Source: Microbulbifer sp. ALW1 (GTDB lineage: Bacteria; Pseudomonadota; Gammaproteobacteria; Pseudomonadales; Cellvibrionaceae). From it: 64,000 bases of DNA. The stretch covers positions 2,954,501 through 3,018,500 of the forward strand of contig NZ_CP047569.1 in the NCBI RefSeq assembly GCF_009903625.1. The letters run 5' to 3'. The stretch's first letter is position 1, and the number at the start of each line of letters is the position of its first letter. Both the position numbers and the translations under genes were made by a program. The notes under the pieces were generated by a model. It did no database searches. It was not told where the DNA came from and worked only from the letters and a program-made list of their open reading frames with translations. Positions 44,058-53,258 of the stretch are shown here, in pieces.

Positions 44058-44367
44058 GGTACACCTTGTTAATAGAAGGCCTTTTCCCCGGATGGGGTTC
44101 ATTAGTATATATCCCGCTCTCATCCCGCAAATAGTGGGATCGAGAGGCCGTCGTCATCGGATCGGGGCAACTTTTTTGTTGTAGATCGCACGGCGGACTT
44201 TGATTATGGCAAGAAACCGAATTATCATTCAAGAAATATTGAATAATGCTTCGGTTTTTTCTTGCGTGGGGTTCGTCGAGGGCCCGAGTGCGAGTAGCGG
44301 TGGGTCGCTCAATAACAGATGGGCTCACCGTAAAACCGTAGACCAACCCTTTTTCGGAGAGTTATCC
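44058..44367. other. Divergent control region of the gamma-glutamyl amine genes
   Basis: A 310-base region between the ligase and oxidase genes. It holds the long imperfect inverted repeat at 44214-44257. On the minus strand TTTGCG and TATACT (near 44106-44133) are a weak promoter candidate for the ligase. The oxidase frame is open through much of this region, but the real start is ATG 44368 with GGAGAG before it. Confidence 0.55.
44214..44257. promoter_or_regulatory. Imperfect 19-bp inverted repeat, candidate operator
   Basis: The left arm (44214-44232, starting AAACCGAA) and the right arm (44239-44257, ending TTCGGTTT) match at 16 of 19 positions as reverse complements around GAAATA. The innermost ATTCAA/TTGAAT and outermost AAACCGAA/TTCGGTTT are perfect. 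The right arm with one more base recurs at 45747-45766 with 18 of 20 identities. A dimeric regulator site is likely. Confidence 0.7.
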
Positions 44368-45675
44368 ATGTCTGCCAGCGGAACCGTGACCAAACTGCTC
44401 GGCCACACCGATTCCTATTATGCTTCCAGCGCCAATGATGCGCCCTCATATAGTGCGCTCGACCAGACGGTTGAAGCAGATGTGTGCATTATTGGTGCGG
44501 GTTATACCGGGCTCTCTTCAGCGCTGCATCTCGCTGAGCGCGGCTTCAAGGTGGTGGTGCTCGAAGCAGAGCGTATCGGCTGGGGCGCTTCCGGGCGTAA
44601 CGGTGGGCACGTTGGGGTAGGGCAGCGCAAAGGCCAGGAAGACCTGGAGGCTATGTTGGGCCTGGAAACCGCGCGGCAGCTATGGGATATGGGGCTGGAG
44701 GCTGTGCAGACTGTCGAGGAGCTGATTCACAAGCACCAGATTCAGTGTGACCTGAAACGGGGCATCATGCACCTGGCCGCAAAGCCCAGTCACGATGCCT
44801 GGCTGAAAGAAGAAGTCGATGTACTGAACCAGCGCTACGGTTACGAGCAGATGCGCTATGCCGACAAAGACGAGGTGCGCTCACTGGTGGGGTCGGAGCG
44901 CTTTTATGGTGGCCAGATTGATAGCGGGTCACTGCACCTGCATCCGCTCAACTTTGCCCTTGGATTGGCGGCCGCAGCGGCAAAGGCCGGGGTGCAGTTT
45001 TATGAGCACAGTCGCGTCACCAGTTACCACGGTGGCAACCCCTGTGTGGTCAACACTGCTACAGGCCAGGTGAAGGCCAAAAATGTCGTACTGGCCTGCA
45101 ATGGCTACCTGGGGAACCTGGAACCCCGGATGGCCGGGCGCATCATGCCGATCAATAACTTCGTGCTGGCGACCGAACCACTACCAGAAGAATTGGCACG
45201 GGAATTGATTGCGAACGACTACGCGCTACAAGACACGCTGTTTGTGATCAATTATTGGAAGCTGTCCGGTGATAACCGGCTGGTTTTCGGCGGGGGCGAG
45301 AATTACACCTCCCGTTTCCCTCAGGATATTCGCGCCTTCGTGCGCAAGTACATGCTGGAAATCTATCCGCAATTGGCCAGTACCCGCATCGACTACGGTT
45401 GGGGCGGGACCCTGGCGATCACCCTCAACCGCATGCCCAGTATCGGCCGGCTGGAACCCAATGTGTATTACAGCCAGGGCTACTCGGGGCACGGTGTCCC
45501 TACGGCCACTTTTGCCGGGAAAATCCTTTCTGAAGTGATTGCGGGCACAGAGGAAAGATTTGATGTATTGTCGCGCATTCCGACGCCCAGCTTCCCAGGT
45601 GGAACGCTGCTGCGTTGGCCCGGGCTGGTAGCGGGAATGCTCTATTACAGCTTGAAGGATAAGCTGGGCCGGTAA
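44368..45675 (+). CDS. FAD-dependent amine oxidase (gamma-glutamylputrescine oxidase-like)
   Basis: A 435-residue DAO-family flavoprotein. The FAD-binding loop is DVCIIGAGYTGLSSALHLAE (about 40-59), followed by the second motif ERIGWGASGRNGGHVGVGQ; a C-terminal GYSGHGVPTATFAGK completes the FAD site. In the Puu pathway such an enzyme oxidises the gamma-glutamylated amine to an aldehyde and releases hydrogen peroxide. ATG 44368 has GGAGAG eight bases before it. No aldehyde dehydrogenase or glutamyl hydrolase gene is in the window, so later steps must be elsewhere. Confidence 0.88.
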   Translation: MSASGTVTKLLGHTDSYYASSANDAPSYSALDQTVEADVCIIGAGYTGLSSALHLAERGFKVVVLEAERIGWGASGRNGGHVGVGQRKGQEDLEAMLGLETARQLWDMGLEAVQTVEELIHKHQIQCDLKRGIMHLAAKPSHDAWLKEEVDVLNQRYGYEQMRYADKDEVRSLVGSERFYGGQIDSGSLHLHPLNFALGLAAAAAKAGVQFYEHSRVTSYHGGNPCVVNTATGQVKAKNVVLACNGYLGNLEPRMAGRIMPINNFVLATEPLPEELARELIANDYALQDTLFVINYWKLSGDNRLVFGGGENYTSRFPQDIRAFVRKYMLEIYPQLASTRIDYGWGGTLAITLNRMPSIGRLEPNVYYSQGYSGHGVPTATFAGKILSEVIAGTEERFDVLSRIPTPSFPGGTLLRWPGLVAGMLYYSLKDKLGR

Positions 45676-45746
45676 CTTCAGTGGTTTCTCTAAAACCTGC
45701 TGAGCGTGCGTCTGGAGGCACTCGTTCAATTTTTAGCTAAACCATA

Positions 45747-45766
45747 ATTGAATAATTGTTCGGTTT
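45747..45766 (+). promoter_or_regulatory. Second copy of the 20-base candidate operator
   Basis: This site matches the right arm of the 44214-44257 element at 18 of 20 positions, differing only at the two bases after AATAAT. It lies about 95 bases before the TonB receptor start. An outward pair CGGTTT (45761-45766) and AAACCG (45777-45782) also stands here. Confidence 0.65.
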
Positions 45767-45860
45767 GTGGGATAACAAACCGGTCACTTCAATTGCCGGG
45801 TCCGTCCTGAGTGGTATGAATAGGCAGACACCCGATAAAAATAACCCACGGGGAGTAACG

Positions 45861-48245
45861 ATGACGCTATCTGATCAGCCGATTTTGGCCAGAAAACACC
45901 TGCTGGCCTCTGCTGTCAGCGCCGTAGTTGGTGCAGCAGTATTTACCTTCAGCGGTGTTGCCGCCGCTGCGCCAGAAATTGAGGAAGTTACCGTAACTGC
46001 GCAGATGCGTGCAGAGTCACTGAAAGACGTTCCGATGTCCGTCAGTGCCTTTACCGGTGACACCATCAAAAATTCCAACATGAGTGACTTCAAGGACCTG
46101 TTCGCGATGACACCGGGTATTTCCGGTGAAACCACAGATTCTTATTTCGACTCTGTATCTGTCCGCGGTGTGAACAACAACAGTTTTGGCTCCGGCAGTG
46201 ATCCTGCGTTGGGGGTATTCCTCGACGGCGTTTACCAGAGCCGCACCGGTGCGACACCGAGCATGTTCGACCTCGAGCGTGTGGAAGTGGTCAAGGGCCC
46301 GCAGGGCACTCTGTTCGGCCGCAACACGGCGTCCGGTGCTATTTCCATGACCTCTCGCAAGCCAGGTGAAACCTTCGGTGGCGAAATCTCTGTAAGCACC
46401 GGCCAGTACGGACGTGCGGATTTTGAGGGTGCCGTGGACATGCCGGTCAGCGAGGATTTTGCAGTCCGTATCGCTGGTATGCACCAGGAGCAGGAAGGTC
46501 ATGTGAAAAACCTCGCCGGTGGCCGCAAGCTCGGCGCCAGTGAAGCGGACGCGATGCGTTTCACTGGGGTATTTACCGGGTTTGAAAATACCACTGTGAC
46601 CCTGCTTGCCCAGTATGAAGATCGCATGAGCGACGGCACCATCTACCGCGCGCTTGGCACCGACGGCGATTACGATGAGGTCTACAACGACCAGCAGGGT
46701 ACCGACCAGTCGGAAATTGGTGACGCGGTACTGACCGTCGAACACGATTTCGACAGCACCACCTTTACCTCCATTACCGGTTACAAGACCCACGATTACA
46801 CCTACGTCGAAGACTTCGATGGCACCGAGCTGCCGATCGATACCTTCGTGCGCGACCAGTCCGGTGACTTCTTCAGTCAGGAGTTCCGCCTGACCTCGAA
46901 TAATTCAGGCCCCTTCAACTGGGTGCTGGGTGCCAGCTATTACCAGGAAGACCTGGACGCTTACTTCGCCGGTGTGGACGCGGAAGACTTTATCTGTGCC
47001 GGTGCCATGGAAGTGGATTACGAGCTGGATGTGGATTCTTCGGCGACCTGTGCCGATTTGGCTCTGGCGTATCCTGACGAAATGGACGATGCCTTCTGGA
47101 CCGGTGGCGATCCCTGGGAATACGCGCCGACTGCCGGTATGGCAATCCCCGGCAATGTCATGATCGGTGACGGCATGTCCGTTGAAGAGTCCTTCACTCG
47201 CGGTGAGTATTCTGGCTGGGGTGTGTTCGCCAACACTACCTTCGACCTGAGCGACGCCACCAGCCTCGGCCTGGGCATTCGCTATACCGAAGACCAGAAG
47301 AAATACACCGTAGACTCCCCCTGGCCCGACACCTGGACTGGCGGTTGGAACTACCAGGCCATGTTTACCGATGGTCCTATCACCGGTGATAACACCTGGA
47401 GTAATGTTTCCGGTCGCGCGACCCTGAATCACGATTTCTCTGAGTCCGTCACCGCTTACGCCAGTGTGGCGACCGGCTACAAGTCCGGCGGTTTCGACTA
47501 CCTGACCTATCGCGTAACCGATCCGGCATTTGCCGAAGATGAAGACACCTGGCTGGAAGACTACGAGTGGACCGTGGACAGTTCTACCGCGGAGCCCAAC
47601 AACTTCAATGAAGAGCAGGTGCTTTCCTACGAGCTGGGTGTAAAAGCTCGCCTGCTGGGCAACCGACTGGCACTGAACGCGGCGGCCTTCCAGTACACCT
47701 ATGAGGACCTGCAGCAGGCGTTCTTTATTGGCGCTGCGGCGGTTACCCGCAACGTGGGTGAGAGCGAAGGTCAGGGTCTGGAAGTGGATGCGCGCTGGCT
47801 GATCACCGACAACCTGGACCTGTACATGGGCCTTGCCTGGCTGAACACCGAATTCAGCGGTGCTCCGGAAGAGCTGTGTGATGCCTGCGATGGCAACAAA
47901 ATGGCATTTTCTCCGGAGTTTTCCTCCGCGACTGTGCTGACGTACACCAAAGACATCGGCTTCGGTTCTATGGCGCTGACCGGCGAGTACACCTACACCG
48001 GTGAGCAGTTCTCCGACCTGGAAAACACCGACGAAGTGAAACTGGACAGCCGCGGGGTTGTTAACCTGCGTGCGTCTCTGACTTCTCCGGCAGAAACCTG
48101 GACCGCCGGCGTTTACGTCGAGAACCTGACTGGCGAAGAGTTCTACCACTGGGGTTACGCGGCGGCGGACTACAACCTGCCAGCAACCCAGACAGACCCG
48201 TCCCGTGGCCGTGTTGCGGGGGTCAGCCTGGATTACCGCTTCTAA
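45861..48245 (+). CDS. TonB-dependent outer membrane receptor
   Basis: A 794-residue receptor. Residues 1-36 are a signal peptide (hydrophobic stretch ending AAAA). A TonB box is suggested by IEEVTVTAQ near 40, then comes the plug domain (VPMSVSAFTGDTIKN to GRNTASGAISMTSRKPG) and the 22-strand barrel, ending in VSLDYRF with the C-terminal Phe needed for assembly. An extracellular loop has two or more cysteines (FICAGAME, SSATCADLA, LCDACDGN). GGGAG stands before the ATG; 35 further codons are open upstream. The class is common for uptake of siderophores or organic substrates. Its place in the amine cluster and the shared motif suggest it imports the amine or a precursor. Confidence 0.9.
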   Translation: MTLSDQPILARKHLLASAVSAVVGAAVFTFSGVAAAAPEIEEVTVTAQMRAESLKDVPMSVSAFTGDTIKNSNMSDFKDLFAMTPGISGETTDSYFDSVSVRGVNNNSFGSGSDPALGVFLDGVYQSRTGATPSMFDLERVEVVKGPQGTLFGRNTASGAISMTSRKPGETFGGEISVSTGQYGRADFEGAVDMPVSEDFAVRIAGMHQEQEGHVKNLAGGRKLGASEADAMRFTGVFTGFENTTVTLLAQYEDRMSDGTIYRALGTDGDYDEVYNDQQGTDQSEIGDAVLTVEHDFDSTTFTSITGYKTHDYTYVEDFDGTELPIDTFVRDQSGDFFSQEFRLTSNNSGPFNWVLGASYYQEDLDAYFAGVDAEDFICAGAMEVDYELDVDSSATCADLALAYPDEMDDAFWTGGDPWEYAPTAGMAIPGNVMIGDGMSVEESFTRGEYSGWGVFANTTFDLSDATSLGLGIRYTEDQKKYTVDSPWPDTWTGGWNYQAMFTDGPITGDNTWSNVSGRATLNHDFSESVTAYASVATGYKSGGFDYLTYRVTDPAFAEDEDTWLEDYEWTVDSSTAEPNNFNEEQVLSYELGVKARLLGNRLALNAAAFQYTYEDLQQAFFIGAAAVTRNVGESEGQGLEVDARWLITDNLDLYMGLAWLNTEFSGAPEELCDACDGNKMAFSPEFSSATVLTYTKDIGFGSMALTGEYTYTGEQFSDLENTDEVKLDSRGVVNLRASLTSPAETWTAGVYVENLTGEEFYHWGYAAADYNLPATQTDPSRGRVAGVSLDYRF

Positions 48246-48273
48246 CGAGTCTCTTTCATCTCACAGGATGAGC

Positions 48274-48304
48274 AAAAAAACCGGCGAACTCCGCCGGTTT
48301 TTTT
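48274..48304 (+). terminator. Intrinsic terminator of the TonB receptor gene
   Basis: AACCGGCG and CGCCGGTT pair around a five-base loop with A and T runs on the two sides. Confidence 0.92.
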
Positions 48305-48359
48305 GTTAATGGGTCGACAATTTGTGATAAAAAGGCCCTTCAGTTGAAAGGATCAAGCA

Positions 48360-49040
48360 GTGTCGACAGCAGAACAGAAACGCCGTAAAAATCAGTTGTC
48401 ACCCCGGCGGGAGCCGGTACAGGCCCGCGCCCGTGAACGGGCCCGGCAGATACTCGATACCACCGGTCGCCTGCTGGAGCAGGTGGGGCTCAACGACCTC
48501 ACCACAATCCTCATCGCCAAAGAACTGGGTGTCTCTGTCGGTTCGGTTTACCACTACTTTCCCAACAAGCACGCGATTCTCTACGCCATGGGCGAGCAGT
48601 GGCTGGCCAGCCTGACCGAGCGCCTGGATGAGCTGGCGGCGGCCGACCTGGAAAACCTCAGCCTCAAGGCATTCCTGGATGATTTGGTCTCGCGCTGGGT
48701 ATCGGTATACCGGGAGCAGCGCGGTTTATTGCCACTGGTGCAGGCCATGTGGGGTATTCCCGAACTCCACGAACTGGATGAGCGCCACGATGAAATGGTG
48801 ATCAATCATCTGGTGGATATGTTCCGTCGCCTCGGTTTCACCTGTCCTCCGAACGAAACCAACCGGCTTGCCAGGGCTACCCTGGAAACCTGCCATGCCA
48901 TGATGCTGGTCATCGTGAATCAGCAGGGCGTGCGCTCCGAGCGCACCAGAGAAGATTTGCTGAATATGTTGCTGGTGTTACTTGAGTCCCACCGCAATGA
49001 TGAAAAGCCCTCCGGGCTGGATGATGTGGAGGCGCCTTGA
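48360..49040 (+). CDS. TetR/AcrR family transcriptional regulator
   Basis: A 226-residue TetR regulator. The helix-turn-helix is in the first third: LNDLTTILIAKELGVSVGSVYHYFPNKHAIL (given in parts, residues about 44-74), the standard TetR signature. A basic N-terminal arm (RRKNQLSPRREPVQARARER) precedes it. The C-terminal ligand domain is all helical. It starts at GTG 48360 with AAAGGA before it. Its place after the TonB receptor and before the nucleotidase (gap nine bases) makes it the best local candidate for binding the repeated operator motif, but that is inference. Confidence 0.9.
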   Translation: MSTAEQKRRKNQLSPRREPVQARARERARQILDTTGRLLEQVGLNDLTTILIAKELGVSVGSVYHYFPNKHAILYAMGEQWLASLTERLDELAAADLENLSLKAFLDDLVSRWVSVYREQRGLLPLVQAMWGIPELHELDERHDEMVINHLVDMFRRLGFTCPPNETNRLARATLETCHAMMLVIVNQQGVRSERTREDLLNMLLVLLESHRNDEKPSGLDDVEAP

Positions 49041-49049
49041 GGGCGTTGC

Positions 49050-49979
49050 ATGACCATGAGTGAGGCCACTCAAGCGCAGGCAAAACCTACGAATAAGCTC
49101 ATTATCGCCATTTCCTCGCGGGCCCTGTTCGATTTGCGTGAAAGCCACCAGATCTACGAAGAGCAGGGTGTTGAGGCGTTTTCAGCCTACCAAATAGAGC
49201 GAGAGAACGACGTCTTGCCCAAGGGGGAAGCCTTTTCCCTGGTGGAGAAATTTCTTCAGATCAACAGCCGACTGGACGGCGAGCCCAGGGTGGAAGTCAT
49301 CCTCCTGTCGCGCAACAGTGCGGATACCGGGCTGCGTGTTTTCAATTCCATCGAACATTATGGGCTGAATATCAGTCGCGCGGCCTTCTGTAACGGCGGT
49401 AGCCCTTACCGCTATATCGCGCCTTTCGGCTGCCACCTGTTCTTGTCCACCGATGGCAGCGATGTGCGGCGGGCGCTGGAGCAGGGGATTGCTGCGGCGA
49501 CCCTGATCCCCGGAGGTGCCCGCCAACGCGGCGATGACACCCTGCGATTTGCTTTTGATGGCGATGCAGTGATCTTTTCTGATGAAGCAGAGCAGATCTT
49601 CAAGCGGGATGGCCTGGCCGCCTTTACGACCGCAGAGCGCGCCTCGGCGCGCCTGCCTTTGCAGGGCGGGCCTTTCAAGGGCTTCCTTGAGGCGCTGCAG
49701 CAATTGCAATCGGAGTTTCGGCCGGAACAATGCCCGATCAGAACGGCTCTGGTCACTGCCCGTTCAGCCCCTGCACACGAGCGGGTGATACGGACTCTGC
49801 GCGCCTGGAATATCCGTATTGACGAATCCATCTTCCTGGGCGGACTGCCAAAAGGGGAGTTTCTGGGGGCATTTGGTGCCGATGTCTTTTTTGACGACCA
49901 GCCCAATCACTGTGCCTCTGCGGCAGCCCATGTCGCCACCGGCCATGTTCCCCACGGCGTTGCCAATCTGGAAGACTGA
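49050..49979 (+). CDS. 5'-nucleotidase, cN-I family
   Basis: A 309-residue protein of the cytosolic 5'-nucleotidase I family (PF06189 type). Seen are IAISSRALFDL near the N-terminus, VILLSRNSADTGLRVFNSI near 90, FCNGGSPYRYI near 115 and DVFFDDQPNHC near 280, matching the HAD-like core. Members dephosphorylate AMP or other nucleoside monophosphates in the cytoplasm. It is nine bases after the TetR gene, so the two are co-transcribed. The reason for a nucleotidase in a regulator's operon beside an amine cluster is unclear. ATG 49050 has GAGGG before it; ATG 49056 is an alternative. Confidence 0.85.
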   Translation: MTMSEATQAQAKPTNKLIIAISSRALFDLRESHQIYEEQGVEAFSAYQIERENDVLPKGEAFSLVEKFLQINSRLDGEPRVEVILLSRNSADTGLRVFNSIEHYGLNISRAAFCNGGSPYRYIAPFGCHLFLSTDGSDVRRALEQGIAAATLIPGGARQRGDDTLRFAFDGDAVIFSDEAEQIFKRDGLAAFTTAERASARLPLQGGPFKGFLEALQQLQSEFRPEQCPIRTALVTARSAPAHERVIRTLRAWNIRIDESIFLGGLPKGEFLGAFGADVFFDDQPNHCASAAAHVATGHVPHGVANLED

Positions 49980-50208
49980 GTCTGGGGTAAATCCTGGCGG
50001 AATTGAGAACTATTTTCTGTAATCCTTGCAGGTTGGCGTGCTTCTCTCCCCGAAAAGTCACTTTTCGTAACCAATTCCTCGCTTTTGAAATGCTGGTGCA
50101 GACCCTTATTGGCTCACCAGTCGTTTCGCTGCTATGCTTTTCCCGAATAATGTCACCAAGTTTTTATAACCAACTGCTGGCGCAAAAATGAGCATTGTTG
50201 CGTATTAA

Positions 50209-51216
<1,008 letters not shown>

Positions 51217-51278
51217 TTCAGTTTCCTGAATCCGTGGTTGCGAAAAGCTCGAAACAAAAAGTAAACAATTAAACTAGA

Positions 51279-51306
51279 AAGCCCGGCAGTTTCAGCCGGG
51301 CTTTTT
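51279..51306 (+). terminator. Intrinsic terminator of cysB
   Basis: AAGCCCGGC and GCCGGGCTT pair around a seven-base loop and are followed by TTTTT. The opposite direction has only a weak T run. Confidence 0.88.
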
Positions 51307-51336
51307 GTTTTGGGGTTTACCGAGATGCGCGACGGC

Positions 51337-51609
51337 TTACCGGTTCAGCACTTCTTTCACGAATTTGAAGTACACCGTATAGACCTCGGGTTCTTTGCCT
51401 TCTTCTTCCACAACGAAGAAAGGGGCCCGTTGTACATTGAGGCGCTGCGCCAATTGCATGCCGGCACTCTCCGGATCTCGCTCATCGGCGATAAGCACCT
51501 CATCCAGAAATTTTTCCTGATCGTTTTCCTGGAGTTTCTGCTGTACATCGTTGCACTTGGCACAGAGTGCGCCGTCGGCGAGTATTTTTTTGACCAGGGT
51601 AATGCGCAT
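51337..51609 (-). CDS. Small glutaredoxin/thioredoxin-like CxxC protein
   Basis: A 90-residue protein with a thioredoxin-like arrangement: MRITLVKKILADGALCAKC places a CAKC redox motif at residues 16-19, later LNVQRAPFFVV supplies the cis-proline strand, and the C-terminus is helical. It should act in the cytoplasm in thiol exchange. The motif differs from CPYC/CGPC of classical proteins, so the substrate could be special. It is convergent with cysB and about 200 bases behind pabB on the same strand. I do not know a gene name. Confidence 0.8.
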   Translation of the reverse strand: MRITLVKKILADGALCAKCNDVQQKLQENDQEKFLDEVLIADERDPESAGMQLAQRLNVQRAPFFVVEEEGKEPEVYTVYFKFVKEVLNR

Positions 51610-51813
51610 GAAACACGGCCTTATGATTCGCGGCCCGGCATTCGTTACCGGGTAGGAGTGTCTGTCGTTGAGACAATATAGGTTGGCGCGGAATCTAGCA
51701 GAGTTGGAAAACCATTGGAAATACCCAAGGGCGATAGATTTATAACCGGAGCAACTGGCTGCACCAGGCTCTTGGGAGGAGGGCGCTGGCGAGAGGCAGA
51801 CCGCTGCAAATGG

Positions 51814-53160
51814 TCAGGAAAACCGCTTTTCCAGGGTTTCCAGGAGTAAACGCACCTTGTGCAGGCACTCGCGGTGTTCGGCTGCAGGGTCGGAGTCGGC
51901 CACGATACCGCCACCGGCTGCGCAATGGATGGTGCCATTACTGGCGGTCAGGGTCCGGATCGCGATATTGCTATCGGCACGACCACAGCTGCTGATGTAA
52001 CCAATACTCCCGCAATAAACACCCCTTGGGCTCAGCTCCAGCTCGCGTATCACCTCCATGGCCCGTCTTTTAGGGGCACCGGTAATCGAGCCGCCAGGAA
52101 AGGTGGCTGCCAGTACGTCAGCAAAACCGAAGTCTTCCGGTATCTGGCCGGTAATGGTGCTCACCAGATGGTGCACATTGGCAAAGCTTTGCAGCTCAAA
52201 CAGCGTCGGTACTCGCACAGTGCCGCGACGGCACACCTTGCCAAAATCGTTGCGCAACAGGTCCACGATCATCAGGTTTTCGGCGCGATCTTTACGGCTC
52301 GCGGTCAATGCTTGCGCGAGTGCCGTGTCTCGCGCCGGGTCCTCGCTGCGCGGTGCCGTGCCCTTAATCGGCTCCGTCTGCAAAAAGGTGCCGTCCGCGA
52401 GAATGAAACGCTCCGGAGACAAGCTTAAAATTTGCCCCTCGGGCAGAGACAGGAATGCGGAAAAGGGGCCTGCAGCCACTTCTCTCAGTGCCAGATAGGC
52501 GGAGAGCGGATTGCCTTCAAAACTGGCGCTAAAGCGCTGGGTAAAGTTGGCCTGATAAATATCGCCCGCTTGTATGTATTCGAGAATACGGCGAATTTTC
52601 TGTTGGTAGTTGTCCGCCTCAAACTCATGCCGAAACGGAGAGCGCAACTGGAAGGCCTCACTACAGCGCGGTGGCTGGCGCCAGTCTAGCGCGCGAAAAC
52701 GGGCTTCCAGGTCGCGCTTTTGAATGTCCGTACACGCGGGGTGAAAGACCAGATGGCTCGCCTGCAGCTGGTGGTCAACGATCAGTGCCCAGGTGTAGAG
52801 CCCGAACCGGCCGGCGGGTAGCGGTGTTTTGCGTGTGTCTGGGGGAAGGTAGTTGCCGCTGCTGCCCAGTTCGTATCCCGCGTAGCCAATGGCGCCACCG
52901 CAAAAGGGCAATTGCTGGTCCACTTCCTGGGGAGCCAGTTCACACAGGAGGTCGTCCAGTGCCTCGAAAGGGGCCGGGTCATCCGCGGTAAGCGTAAGGT
53001 TATTGATGGGGTCGGCGCTCAGAATGTCAAAGCGACCACCGCGGGCACCGGGCTGCCCGGAATCCAGCCAAACCGGACAGGGAAGGTCTGCCAGTGCGGC
53101 AAAGGCTACACCGGTATTGGTGGAATAGGGCAGGGAGATAATGTGCAAAACGTCAACCAA
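51814..53160 (-). CDS. pabB: Aminodeoxychorismate synthase component I
   Basis: A 448-residue chorismate-binding enzyme that, with PabA, makes 4-amino-4-deoxychorismate. The core has YQANFTQRFSA, SPERFI, the PIKGTAPR motif whose Lys marks PabB (about 275), LIVDLLRNDFGKV (as MIVDLLRNDFG) and GGSITGAPKRRAMEVI. The N-terminal domain has RFDILSADP. It starts at TTG, either 53158-53160 or 53146-53148; GGAAG is too close to the first and rather far from the second, so the start is uncertain. No pabA lies near; pabC is in the fatty acid cluster. Confidence 0.93.
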   Translation of the reverse strand: MVDVLHIISLPYSTNTGVAFAALADLPCPVWLDSGQPGARGGRFDILSADPINNLTLTADDPAPFEALDDLLCELAPQEVDQQLPFCGGAIGYAGYELGSSGNYLPPDTRKTPLPAGRFGLYTWALIVDHQLQASHLVFHPACTDIQKRDLEARFRALDWRQPPRCSEAFQLRSPFRHEFEADNYQQKIRRILEYIQAGDIYQANFTQRFSASFEGNPLSAYLALREVAAGPFSAFLSLPEGQILSLSPERFILADGTFLQTEPIKGTAPRSEDPARDTALAQALTASRKDRAENLMIVDLLRNDFGKVCRRGTVRVPTLFELQSFANVHHLVSTITGQIPEDFGFADVLAATFPGGSITGAPKRRAMEVIRELELSPRGVYCGSIGYISSCGRADSNIAIRTLTASNGTIHCAAGGGIVADSDPAAEHRECLHKVRLLLETLEKRFS

Positions 53161-53258
53161 ACTTCCGGCGGGATCCCCGCTCAGGTTTCTTTCGGGCCCC
53201 AGGGCTGAAAAGTGCGCCTTTTGGGCGGCGCTACTTTAACCGATTTCTTCCGTTAAAT

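Noticed and set aside
46905..48149. 414-codon open frame opposite the TonB receptor
   Set aside because: Shadow frame; the receptor is complete with signal peptide, plug and C-terminal Phe.
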